Shown here piece after piece: positions 35,399 through 45,492 of a stretch of 64,000 bases of DNA. The stretch comes from Homalodisca vitripennis (Eukaryota > Arthropoda > Insecta > Hemiptera > Cicadellidae). Within the stretch, counting starts at the first letter, position 1; every line of letters starts with the position of its first letter. The position numbers and the translations under genes were made by a program. Below the pieces are notes generated by a model. That model was not told the DNA's origin, made no database searches, and saw only the letters and a program-made list of their open reading frames with translations. The stretch spans positions 55,889,001 to 55,953,000 of the forward strand of contig NC_060208.1 of the NCBI RefSeq assembly GCF_021130785.1. Reading direction: 5' to 3'.

Positions 35399-37429
35399 GA
35401 AGGTAGTGTACCATGGCAATTTCAGTTCGTCCAAAATCAGGAACATTTAAGTGTTTGACAATCAATTTGGGCTAATTCAGCCAAATTGGCATTTAATGGT
35501 ACCATCAATACATGTATAATGTAACTGTAACTGTACGAGGTGTGTTAGAAAAATAATGAGACTGATTTCATACTAACCAAAGTTTTTATTATTTTCAAAC
35601 AACAATGTTATCCCCTTCAAAGTAGTTTCCTTGGGCAGCTATACATCGGCGGAGTCGTCGTTCCCACTCTTGGTAGCAGCGCTGGAAGTCTTCAATTGGT
35701 ATGGCTTTTAACTGGTCGGTCACAGTCTTTTGAATGTTCTCCAGAGTTCCAAAATGACGTCCTTTTAGGACATGTTTCAATTTCGTGAAGAGGAAAAAGT
35801 CACAAGGACTTAAATCAGGTGAATAGGGGGGTTGAGGAACAACAGTAATGCGTTTTGAGTTCAAAAATTCACAGATGGAAATGGCCGTGTGACATGGAGC
35901 ATTGTCATGATGAAGCATCCACTTGTCTGCAATTTCCGGTCTCACACGGATCACTCTTTTCCTCAAATTTTCAAGGACACTTTTATAAAACACTTGGTTG
36001 ACAGTTTGTCCTGGTGGAACAAATTCTTTGTGTACGATACCTTTCCTGTCAAAAAAACAAATTAGCATGGTCTTGATCTTTGATTTGCTCATTCGACATT
36101 TCTTCGGCCGAGGAGATGACGAAGTGTGCCATTCTTTACTTTGCCGCTTTGTTTCAGGATCGTACTCAAATATCCAGGATTCATCACCAGTGATCACACA
36201 ATTGAAGAATTCTTGGTCATTAGCAATCCTCTCAAGAAGATCAACGCACACATTTTTTCGATTGTCCTTCTGTTCAGTTGTGAGATTTTTCGGCACCAAT
36301 TTGGCACAAACCTTTCGCATGTTCAAATCATCTGTCACAATTTGATGCACGGTGAAAGTGTTTAAATTTAGCTGTTCACTGATCATCTTTATTGTTAAAC
36401 GACGGTCTGATCTCACAAGCGCCCTCACACGATCCATGTTTTCGTCCGTTCTTGAAGTCAAAGGTCTCCCTGAGCGAGGTTCATCTTCAACGTGTTCTCG
36501 GCCTTCCAAAAATGATTTGTGCCAGCGGAAAACTTGTGCTCTCGATAAGCACTGTTTCCCATAGACCTGTTTCAACTTTTCAAAAGTCACACTCGCGGAT
36601 TCACCAAGTTTAGCACAAAACTTTATTGCACAACGTTGCTCTAAATTTCGATGCTCCATTTCTGTGACGCACAATTAAAACACAACTTTACTAATGGCGC
36701 TGTCAAAACTAATGTGTTAACTGTACGGAGTTGTAACTCGGACTGAGGAAGTGGAAGGGATAAATAAACAGGTTTAGCGTCAGCCGGTAGACACAACGTT
36801 GCCAGATCTCCCGCAGTGTTACCAATCTCATTACTTTTCTAACACACCTCGTATGTATAATGTGTTTCATTTTGAACATTGATTAAATAAACGTTAATGG
36901 AAAAAAACCGTTTTACATTATGTTGTTATTTAGGCTTAAGTTACCTTACATTACAAAACTTAATGCCTACCTTATTACCATCTTCATTTGGAATTCCAAT
37001 TACTTGGCTCTCTCTTGTCTTCACAACTGCTCCTAATATGCGGTCCATTGTTGGAAACCACCTCAGTGTCGGTGTGTATACGTCATCTAAACCACTTCCT
37101 GAAGACTTGCTTTTTGTTATTTTTACTAGCTCGTTTGAATATGTATTCCTCAGGCTTCGCATCTTTTCTTTAGCATCTTTAACAGTAAAGTTTGGCATAT
37201 TCATTCCTTTTACAATCTGTAACCAGCCGTCTTCTTTAAGATTTCTATCTTTATATTCCGCCAATTTATAATCCCATAAACAAGGGTATCCCTCATACAG
37301 TTCCAAAAAAGTTTCAATGTTGTTTATGTTCCATTTATCATACTTTTTTACCTTTTTTCCTTCCTTCTTGACAGTCTCCTTTCCTATCACGGGTTTATCA
37401 CTTTCATTGTTCTCGTTGGTATCAGCCAT
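33934..37429 (-). CDS. Harbinger accessory MADF-domain protein, two exons
   Basis: Exon 1 (37429-36971) begins MADTNENNESDKPVIGKET and holds the MADF (Myb/SANT-like) domain: WNINNIETFLELYEGYPCLW, then MRSLRNTYSNELVKI and YTPTLRWFPTMDRIL. It ends GNK at AAG|gtaggc. Exon 2 (34536-33934) follows ttccccacag and starts DQRNEESQDIDAESDEHQ, then LFGQFVASQLKKLPESSALL (BESS-like helix), ending EGEGEETDDI. Both junctions are phase 0, and the total is about 353 residues. In this superfamily the Myb/MADF protein helps carry the transposase to the nucleus and to the element ends. A minus-strand AATAAA at about 33820 lies inside the transposase intron. The intron holds transposase exon 2 and a mariner. Confidence 0.85.
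35536..36851 (-). mobile_element. Complete mariner element inserted in the Harbinger element
   Basis: TA dinucleotides flank both ends (35534-35535 and 36852-36853). Inverted repeats are CGAGGTGTGTTAGAAAAATA on the left and, reversed on the right, CGAGGTGTGTTAGAAAAGTA, continuing ATGAGA with one or two mismatches over about 28 bp. Length 1316 bp is full size for mariner. It lies within the intron of the MADF gene and between the transposase stop codon and the AATAAA near 36885, so it disrupts the transposase 3' UTR. Confidence 0.95.
35595..36659 (-). CDS. mariner transposase, uninterrupted, DD34D
   Basis: From MEHRNLEQRCAIKFCAKLGE to EGDNIVV, 354 codons with no stop or shift; an in-frame Met five codons upstream also exists, but MEHRN is the family-like start. 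Parts in order: N-terminal helix-turn-helix pair with the linker EPRSGRPLTSRTDENMDRV; the WVPHEL-like block reads LVPKNLTTEQKDNRK; catalytic Asp in ITGDESWIFEYDPETKRQ; second Asp in LHHDNAPCHTA; third Asp in YSPDLSPCDFFLF, 34 residues after the second. The conserved YSPDL motif is intact. This copy could be active or recently so. Sequence comparison with sibling copies is needed to judge. Confidence 0.93.
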   Translation of the reverse strand: MEHRNLEQRCAIKFCAKLGESASVTFEKLKQVYGKQCLSRAQVFRWHKSFLEGREHVEDEPRSGRPLTSRTDENMDRVRALVRSDRRLTIKMISEQLNLNTFTVHQIVTDDLNMRKVCAKLVPKNLTTEQKDNRKNVCVDLLERIANDQEFFNCVITGDESWIFEYDPETKRQSKEWHTSSSPRPKKCRMSKSKIKTMLICFFDRKGIVHKEFVPPGQTVNQVFYKSVLENLRKRVIRVRPEIADKWMLHHDNAPCHTAISICEFLNSKRITVVPQPPYSPDLSPCDFFLFTKLKHVLKGRHFGTLENIQKTVTDQLKAIPIEDFQRCYQEWERRLRRCIAAQGNYFEGDNIVV

Positions 37430-37608
37430 GACAACTCAGTAACCACTACAACTATAACAAATATACAAATTAACCTTAAACTCAAATGTACAGAGCACAC
37501 CGGAACACGACTAAACACTCACTTTACTTGCTTACAAGTCGGAGTGGTCTGCAAGTCACGTGTTTACACAGTGGAGCCGGCGTGCAAGTAGAACTGACGC
37601 GCAAGTTG

Positions 37609-37658
37609 TTACTTGCGCCGGTAATATTTGTCAGAACAAATATTACCGGCGCAAGTAA
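37609..37658. promoter_or_regulatory. Perfect 23-bp hairpin upstream of the MADF gene
   Basis: TTACTTGCGCCGGTAATATTTGT at 37609-37631 pairs perfectly with 37636-37658 across a 4-base loop. It lies in the GCAAGT-rich subterminal region of the Harbinger right end, 180 bp before the MADF start codon. It may be a transposase or MADF binding site, or a cruciform or transcriptional element. Role inferred from position only. Confidence 0.7.
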
Positions 37659-37917
37659 ACAATGCATGCAAGTCAGCCCTGCAAGTTTAACTTTTGTGCA
37701 TGTTAGTGTTTACATTTGCAAGTTTTCTTGCAAGTAGGATGCAAGTAAAACTTGCGCAAGCGCTACATGCTAGTGTAAACGGGGCTTTAGAATAACGAAT
37801 ACAACTCGGTGGTCAAATGTTTTGTTACCCACAAATTTAGCTTCAATTAAAAAAAAACACTTTTGCGCCCTTCTAGGGCCTGCGCCCCCTGAAGGCCTGC
37901 GCCCCAATGCACCGCAT

Positions 37918-38790
37918 TGGTTGCATTGGCGTTAGTTACGCCACCGCCAGTACAATGTCTGGACGTTTATCTGAAGTACAAGCCAGAATTAAAGAGGTAT
38001 ACCCAGAAGCACTTTTTGTTCATTGTTATGCACATATCTTAAATTTAGTACTATCTAAAAGTGTTATTGATATTCCTGATTGCAAAATATTTTTCAGTAC
38101 ACTTTATGAAATTGCAACATTGTTTCAAGATCATCAAAACGTGCTGCATTTCTAGATGAATTTATGAAAACGAGATTTACAACACCAGTCAAGTGATATA
38201 GTGTACTGTGTGAAGAAAATTTACAGTACTCTTAAAAACATTGTCAAACGTGATGACTATGACAAGGAGTTGTTGAGGAGGTTGGACCACCTACAAAGAG
38301 GAAGCAAACCAACTACAAAAGAGTGTACTATGAAATCTTTGATAATATAGATGGACATTTCTAGTCACGCTTTGAAGATTGCTCAAATTTGTACTCTTTG
38401 CAACAGAAATGTTTTAAATGCATGAAGATGCATTTCCGGAAACATCTTTCAAAAGCTTGCGGGATGTTCGGTTGAAAATGAATTATTAGTTCTATGTTTG
38501 AAGTTTATTTTTGAACTATTAGTGTACTATTCCAGTGAAGAGTTTAAAGGAAACCTCCTGAAATATCTCTGCAAATTATTTCACTCCAACCCCAGCTCAT
38601 ATCAGCTTTTGCCCAAATTAATTTATTGGTGTGTATAATTTACACGAGTCCTGTGACTACGGCCAATGTTGAACGGTCTTTTTCTGCACTGAAAAGGATA
38701 AAGACTTATTCGAGAAATTCTACTGGTCAACAGAGGCCTCATATCCATTGAATGTAAATCGCAGGCAGAAGTAAAATGAAAGGAAAGTTT
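37918..38790 (+). pseudogene. hAT transposase relic A, C-terminal half
   Basis: Reads GVSYATASTMSGRLSEVQAR, then IKEVYPEALFVHCYAHILNL (the conserved HC-AH-LNLV block) and CKIFFSTLYEIATLFQ. After many stops it gives the hATC domain TSPVTTANVERSFSALKRIK. It follows directly, in family order, from the plus-strand relic that stops at 26835, so both are best read as one element split by the 11-kb insert. Frameshifts and stops are numerous. Confidence 0.75.
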
Positions 38791-39798
38791 TTTTTATGAA
38801 GTAGTAAATAGATTTGCTGTTACGGGCAGAAGAATGGAGTTCAATTCCCATAAGTTGGCCTACAAAAAAATTACGTTGTTTCAACTTTAAAGTGTCTGCT
38901 TTAAGTAACTTATTATTGATTGAGTTACAGTGTTAATGTTTAACATTTTATGTACATTTTTTAATTTGACCTTGATATTTTCTTATACAAATACAACTCT
39001 TTGACTGTACTAATATAAGCATGTTTCAGTTAATCACATCATGTAACTTTAATGTGAAATCATACTCAATTTTATCATATTTAATAAAAATACATCTATG
39101 CTTCCTCATTAAAAATAAGTCTCATTTAAAAGCTACTTGTTTGTATACATTTTCATAAGTTGTATTATAAATTTCTCAACTTGCCTATCTTATTACATTG
39201 AAAAGTATGCAGAAATAATAACTCACACTTTACTGAAAAGTATATCAAATTAGTATATAATGTTTAATATAATATAAAATGTTTTTTTATTTAAACTCTT
39301 CCCTTTTGTATAAATTTAACATAAGATGTAATAAACACGTGGTTTCTATGTTTTCATACACTTTAATTGCATTGAAATGTGTGTAGAAATGTACGCTTTT
39401 AGCCTAAAAATATTAAAAGTCTCTCTCCCCTACGGCTTGGGGGAACTCCAGGACTCCCCCCTTTGACGGTACGCCTGCTTCACCCACTTACACGACCACC
39501 GCACAAAATGTACATGCTTATAACAAGCTTTTTCTTTTAAGGTTCAAGATAATGGAGTTTTTAAATACTTGAATGATTGTGTTACAATTAAATTATGAAC
39601 CAGTGCTAGAAGTGTCATAAGTAAAAATGAACACAGTTTTTTTTAAGATATTACCTCATTTGTGTCTAGAGTTCAAGGGTTTATTAGAAAAGCTGATATG
39701 TATCAAAGTATATTATGATGTTACACCAAGGAAAATATTTCTTGTGTAGTCAGTACTCCTTATAATATTAATCATTAATAGTAATTTCTCAAGAATTC
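38791..39798. other. Unassigned AT-rich stretch
   Basis: Probably includes the 3' end of hAT relic A; a C-rich patch near 39420-39480 (CTCTCCCCTACGGCTTGGGG) resembles hAT non-coding ends. Otherwise nothing was recognised. Confidence 0.4.

Positions 39799-39886
<88 letters not shown>
39799..39886. repeat. Compound (TG)n(TA)n microsatellite
   Basis: About 22 bp of TG followed by about 66 bp of TA, ending exactly at a foldback MITE whose target site is TA. The apparent 66-residue minus-strand frame over it is only translated repeat. Confidence 0.95.
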
Positions 39887-39888
<2 letters not shown>

Positions 39889-40472
39889 GGGTGAGTTTTT
39901 TAAAGCGATCCAATAGATAACTTTTTAATTACACAACTTAGCACCACACTTTAAATTTGGAACTTGCTCAATTTTAAGTTTCACTCAGGAATACACTTTC
40001 AAATTTTTTGAAGAAGGCCGCCATTTTCCAATATGGCAGCCAACTTTAAAATCTTTTATGGAACACCCTGTATTTTATGTTGTTTTTAGATTCTACTCTA
40101 CAAAATAAGACATTTTTGCTTTTGAGAGTTTTTCAATATCTCTAATTGTTCAGGAGCTTGGAAGTTTACATCATCAGTCCGAAAACTTCCAGTACCACGT
40201 AGCTCCTGAACTATTAGAGATATAGAAAAACTTTGAAAAGCAAAAATGTCTTATTTTGTAGAGTAGAATCTAAAAACAACATAAAATACAGGGTGTTCCA
40301 TAAAAGATTTTAAAGTTGGCTGCCATATTGGAAAATGGCGGCCTTCTTCAAACAATTTGAAAGTGTATTCCTGAGTGAAACTTAAAATTGAGCAAGTTCC
40401 AAATTTAAAGTGTGGTGCTAAGTTGTGTAATTAAAAAGTTAGCTATTGGATCACTTTAAAAAACTCACCCGG
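39887..40472. mobile_element. 586-bp foldback MITE with TA target site
   Basis: The ends CCGGGTGAGTTTTTTAAAG and the reverse complement at 40472 begin two arms of roughly 275 bp that are nearly perfect complements. They meet around a short loop near 40165-40190 (CATCATCAGTCCGAAAAC). TA flanks both sides. Terminal TA duplication and foldback shape suit a Tc1/mariner-type MITE. It is non-coding. A transcript would form a very long hairpin. Confidence 0.93.
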
Positions 40473-40474
40473 TA

Positions 40475-42642
40475 TATATCGTTTAGATTAAGATTGTGAA
40501 ATATTAAAATGTATTATGAGCAAAGGCTGTTGTGAGAGGATTTAAATAGTAGGTTCAATTGGCAATATAACACCCTCAAATGAACCAACACATATTTTAA
40601 TTGTAACAGCATCTCATTATATTGATTTAAATTTTAAATAACAATGGATATTATCAACATACATATTGAACACAAAACTTTAATACTAATTACGTTTAAT
40701 ATTGAATTATTTATTACAAGTTATGTTTCATTGATTTTTTTATAACATTTATTAGTCAAACATCATAATAAATGTTGTAGTGTTTCAATAAACATGTGTT
40801 CATGAACTAACGTGAGAAAACTCTCTTTTAAAATATCTAAACATTTAGATAAATTTACATGATTAAAACAATTAAGTGACTTTTCAAAATTGAGAGCATT
40901 TACATAAAATATATGGAATATGAAAAGATGAATTTCAATATCAAACTATTAATTTTATTTCTACACATGATAATCTTTTTCTTTTTATCACTTTAGGTAC
41001 AGGTACCTTGGAATTTTAAATGAGACATATTAAAATGATTAATGAATCCTGATATATATTACGTTCCTAAAATTAAATACAAGATTTTCTTAACTTAGAT
41101 TTTGTTTACATTTGACACTATTTCGCCTAAAAGATTTTTTTGCCACACACAAACACTTGCACTGGCACTCCCGGACTTTGCCTTCCGAATCGACTCACCG
41201 ACTTCATTCATCTCCCTCGTTGTTCCTGATTTTCGATGTTGCCCCCGCCAGCTCTCCTGACCACGCCTATGCCAAATCTCTCCATCGTAATTGGTGCGTA
41301 GCCTACCAATTTTTGATATCAGCATGGCTGTCTCTTACATCGTCGCATGATTTTTAGAAATAAAAATTTCTGCTGCTTAAACAAGCATTTCCTGTTTGTT
41401 CATCATCAGTGTCTGGGCGGATGTGTGTATCCACTTACATCCGGAGGATGTTTGTTTTGAATTGTAATACAAGACTTCCTTTCCAGCAACTATCTATACA
41501 GTGATTCTATGAATTTTGTTATACTAATAATTACGTATGTCTTACAATATAAAGCAATACTTTTGACAAATTTTACTTACACCTCTTTGAAAATTAGAGA
41601 AACACGTTTAAAGAGAGAGTATCTTAATTTAAAAAAGGAAACAAAGTGATATTGAATCACAATACCAATGTAAAATTTATTGGCTGAGCGTTAGAGAAGA
41701 AGCCTATCACTCGACAGGCTAAAAATTTCATTTTTTGTCTGTCTGTGTGTCTACATATGTGTGGAAACCATGAGATTGGTCTATTATTAGCAATGCTTTT
41801 AGGATTTTCTTATTTCAATTTCTGATTGATTTGTTTTAATTTGGATGGAAAATCCCTTTCTCAATGGACAAATTTGTGATTTTTCACAAGCAGTGTTAGA
41901 AGTTCTGAATAACATTTTAGGATCTTTGTTGATATTTCATACATTCTAGCAATAATTGAGTTCCTTACTGATCTACCTGTAATTTTGTCCATCTTATCAG
42001 CTGTTGTTAGATCCAAAGTGGTTATAGTCTCTCTTGGATATGTTACATGACTTGTACTGGATCTTTGTTTCCAAATTTGTCTTAAACTATTTTTGTGAAA
42101 TGTTCACCAAAGAAATTAACAATTCTTTTAAAATCTCTCAGCAATTTCCAGCCATGTTGAATTTATATTTCAATGTCTGAAACAGTCTGTCTTGAACTTC
42201 CCCCGTTATGAGAAACTTATCTTGTGTTTTCAAGAACTCTTCTTTTTCCTTGTTATAAGTATTTCCCCTTTGTTGTTTGACTCTACATTTTACCTTATGG
42301 CAAGTCTAGTCTAGTACAAACTGAAAATATGTGCTAAAATAGAAATATATATGCTTCGCCTACCTTATTTTATTTAATAACAAGAGTCCCAAGTTTCCCT
42401 AGATAGTTGATTCTTTAAGCTTATGAGATTGTTGTGCGTAGGTTTTTGCGAGTTGTATGTGTTTTGTATTATTTCTTTTTGTATGTCAAATGTACAGTAT
42501 TGCTCCATGTGGTTTATAGCCCAGTGTTGAACACCCACATTTATCTAAACCTGATTTGTCTGTGCATATTATAAATGTTGAGGATACAGAAGTCTCAGTT
42601 ATTCTGGCAGATGGAAGGTCTGGTTCTGGTAATCTGTATATG
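40475..42642. other. 2.2-kb stretch without recognised genes
   Basis: AT-rich. A GC-richer patch at 41100-41330 has open frames on both strands with no family motif. The block at 41920-42300 may be the 3' non-coding part of the minus-strand reverse transcriptase relic. Confidence 0.4.
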
Positions 42643-43641
42643 TTATATCCCATAGGAAGTTCTCTCATAATTTAAATTAATTTTTTTGCTGTTAAAAAAC
42701 TGTTGCAGATTAGCTAATTCGATTGCTGAGATGAATTCAACTTCAACTTCTTCTTTAGAAATTCCAGAAACCTTTAGATTTGTATCATCTGCAAATAAAC
42801 ACAACGTACTGTTTGCAATATAAGATAGTTTGCTTTCAATATTCCTCAAATAGCATGAGAAGAGAAGAGGTCCAAGATTTGACCCTTGTGGGACTCCAAT
42901 CACGCTTTGCTCTAATTTAGATTTAAATCTTGTTAAAGTTCTATTTGTCGACTTATAAGCTATTTCAACAAACTGTTTCCTACCAGTCAAGTATGATTTG
43001 AACCAATTCAGTGCAATACCTCTAACTCCAATATCATTTAATATTGATAACAAAAGATGGTGATCAACACTGTCAAATTCTTTTTATTCTATTGACGAAT
43101 TTTTGAACTGGACAACTTTGAACCATCATTATGACTAATTTGAACTTACCTGATGAGACCATGTTTTAAAACTGTAATTACGCTATTATGACATTTTTTA
43201 TTGACGCTTTTATAATTCTCTATGAATTGTACAAATAAAGTATATTGTCTATTGTCAAAGGCCTTAGAGAAGTCCATAAAAATTCCAATAACAACTTCCC
43301 CTTTGTCCATTGAATTTATGACCGATTCTATAAAACTAACTGCTGCTGTGACGGTTGAGTTGTTTCCTAAACCTATGTTGGGTGTCGTTGATAATGTTGT
43401 TTTGTTCTATATAAGTCTTCAGTCTATTATATACTACTACTTTTTAAAAAACTTTTGATATAGATGGTAACAAGGAAATAGGTCTATAGTTTGATTTAAG
43501 GAATGTATCATTTGCTTTATACATCGGAATAATTTGTACAATATATTTGATGCCTCCAGATTTCAAAACAACACTCACACTTTTTATATTCCCCCACCCA
43601 GAGGAACACAAACTGCTGCAAAGTAAAATTATGACTGGCAA
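42643..43641 (-). pseudogene. Non-LTR reverse transcriptase relic
   Basis: Minus-strand blocks in order: YKANDTFLKSNYRPISLLPS (43444-43560), then TVTAAVSFIESVINSMDKGE and GIFMDFSKAFD (about 43260-43370). About 180 bp of foreign sequence follows, then LLSILNDIGVRGIALNWFKS, VIGVPQGSNLGPLLFSCYL and CLFADDTNLKVSG with the catalytic ADD. The relic ends near 42650. Stops and the small insertion make it inactive. No endonuclease part was recognised. Style is Jockey/CR1-like. Confidence 0.82.
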
Positions 43642-44171
43642 ATTTTGAACATTGATTCCAAAACTTTTTGACTCTACCTCTTAATTTAATGAAAAAATTT
43701 GTCTTTTTGCTGCCTGCAATGAGACCATCTTGGGTATACTGGATATTTTCTTATTTTCTTGACAAAAATTTAGGTGTTTAATATATGATCTGAATATATA
43801 TACTTAAAATGCACTGAAACTGGGAACCACAATTCTAGACTGTAGACAGTCAGCTGTATTATGGTTCATACTGAATAAACTAATTAAATTGGTGTTTTAT
43901 GGTATATATTATACCTTTAAAACTTGACTTTAGGAGTCACAGACTTCACTATTTGGCTTTTGTGAATAGTTTTAAAGGGAGTATCTCATAACTCCTCTCT
44001 ACCTGTTGGTTTTTATAGCCCTACATCTTCTAAAAACCAAGTATATTCGCCTCTGTCTAAGAAATTGTCAAAACAAGACCAATACATATAATATATTGAC
44101 AGATTTTGATTGCATTGTTAGTAAATTCCAATGGAATAGGAAAAAAAACTATCTAAGCATCATTAACAATT

Positions 44172-44300
44172 CTAACTTTTTTTATTCCTCATCACATTTT
44201 GTATATTTCTTTTCACCGACTTAGATTTAGTTTTGATCTTCATTATCTTCATCCGTTTGTGCCTGGGCGTTATATTTTCTTTTTTACATGGTTCTTTTTC
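44172..44300 (-). CDS. Candidate last coding exon of ZCCHC4 (Lys-rich tail)
   Basis: A pyrimidine-rich acceptor (tgttttttttttcag) opens 42 codons EKEPCKKENITPRHKRMKIM and KIKTKSKSVKRNIQNVMRNK, stop at 44172. The basic tail resembles the Lys/Arg-rich C-terminus of ZCCHC4 in position and style, and phase 0 fits the 48610 donor. However, the intervening CCHC-knuckle exon was not found, so the assignment is weak. Confidence 0.25.
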   Translation of the reverse strand, partial: EKEPCKKENITPRHKRMKIMKIKTKSKSVKRNIQNVMRNKKS

Positions 44301-44839
44301 CTGAAAAAAAAAACAAACACAACATAAATGTTATAGTAATAACAATACATAACTTATTTTTTAAAGTTTTAAATTTATTTTAGTAGTAGAAATGTTTGCA
44401 CTGAGGTAAGTTTTAGATTTGTATTTACAGACAAAGTTTTTTAAACAGCTTAGTTATTATAATCCAAATTGTTAATCCATATGTTAGGAAGAAATGTAGA
44501 GATGTCTCTACAGTTACAAGTTATATTAGCTAAGTTGTCTCTTGAGTAGTGCACACTGCTATACTCGTATAGTGGAGCACTAATCAAGTAATAAGCACAA
44601 AGTCAAGTAAATTTATTTGTACTTAACTTGAAATTACAAGAATTATTTATATGTTAGATAAAATTTTAATAGCTTTTTCTTATTTTAGTAACAATAGGAA
44701 GTTTAACCTATTAATACAAAATCAAATAAATCATGTACATTTTAATCATCTATTAAAATTTGAAAATTGGTTGAAAAGAACCACGATTCCACCATATTCG
44801 ATTTAAACATTTCATTCTGAACATTATTTGATCTATATA
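44301..44839. other. Unassigned AT-rich stretch
   Basis: No coding block or repeat recognised. Confidence 0.45.
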
Positions 44840-45221
44840 CAGGGTGAAATAAAAAGATTGGGCTGGCTATGTATTTTCAAATTCTGTGTGTAATTCTAAG
44901 CTAAAAATGAAGAATAACTTTATTTCAATATCTTTTTTTTTCAATATTTGTTTAGACGTTAGCTGCCATTTTGTATTTTTATTAACAAATTATTATCTCT
45001 ATAACTAGTAAAGCTAAAGCTTTCTTCTTACCTATTCAAACCTATGTGCCAAATTTGGTTTCTTAGTTTTACTAGTTTCAGATAATAATTAATGAATAAA
45101 AAATGGTGGCTAGCGGCTAAACGAAGAGGAAATTGGAAAAAAAGAATACTTCATTTTTAGCTCAGAATCGCACACAGAATTTGAAAATACATAGCCAGCA
45201 CAACTTTTTTGTTACACCCTG
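44840..45221. mobile_element. 382-bp foldback MITE with TA target site
   Basis: TA-flanked. The left arm starts CAGGGTGAAATAAAAAGATT and the reversed right arm CAGGGTGTAACAAAAAAGTT; both continue with GCTGGCTATGTATTTTCAAA. The arms stay imperfectly complementary to a centre near 45030. It is non-coding and more diverged than the 39887-40472 foldback. Confidence 0.88.
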
Positions 45222-45223
45222 TA

Positions 45224-45490
45224 TAGAGCATTGCATTATTAGAAAAATATTTGTCTCATATACTTATAAAATGTGTATTTATTGAGATTTACATTAGTTC
45301 TTATTGGTTTGTGGAGGTTGTCAGTGAATATTTATTGCATAAATCTTTTCAATGCATAATCCACTGAAATAGTCAAATGGATTATTACCCTTTTAGTCCA
45401 TGGATTTTCAGACTTCTGATGCCATAAAGACTGAACAGTGTTGACAAAAATTGTATTGGTTTACAAGGAGAATTGTATCTTCAACACTAA
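45224..45490. other. Short unassigned stretch
   Basis: AT-rich spacer between two TA-flanked elements. Confidence 0.4.
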
Positions 45491-45492
45491 TA

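Larger units (their letters stand above)
33366..37788. mobile_element. PIF/Harbinger element with transposase and MADF protein
   Basis: It encodes the two proteins typical of PIF/Harbinger elements: a DDE transposase (plus strand) and a MADF-domain DNA-binding protein (minus strand). The right end near 37788 has TAGTGTAAACGGGGCTTTAG, and the adjoining 250 bp carry many GCAAGT words in both orientations and a perfect hairpin. No matching left terminus (CCGTTTACACTA) was found below 33366, so the left end is lost, perhaps through the neighbouring hAT B. A complete mariner lies inside. Confidence 0.8.

Noticed and set aside
39713..39913. An open frame of alternating Tyr-Ile residues
   Set aside because: It is the TA microsatellite translated; no protein.
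41095..41357. Overlapping frames on both strands in a GC-richer patch
   Set aside because: No family motif, no splice context and similar openness on both strands; probably compositional.
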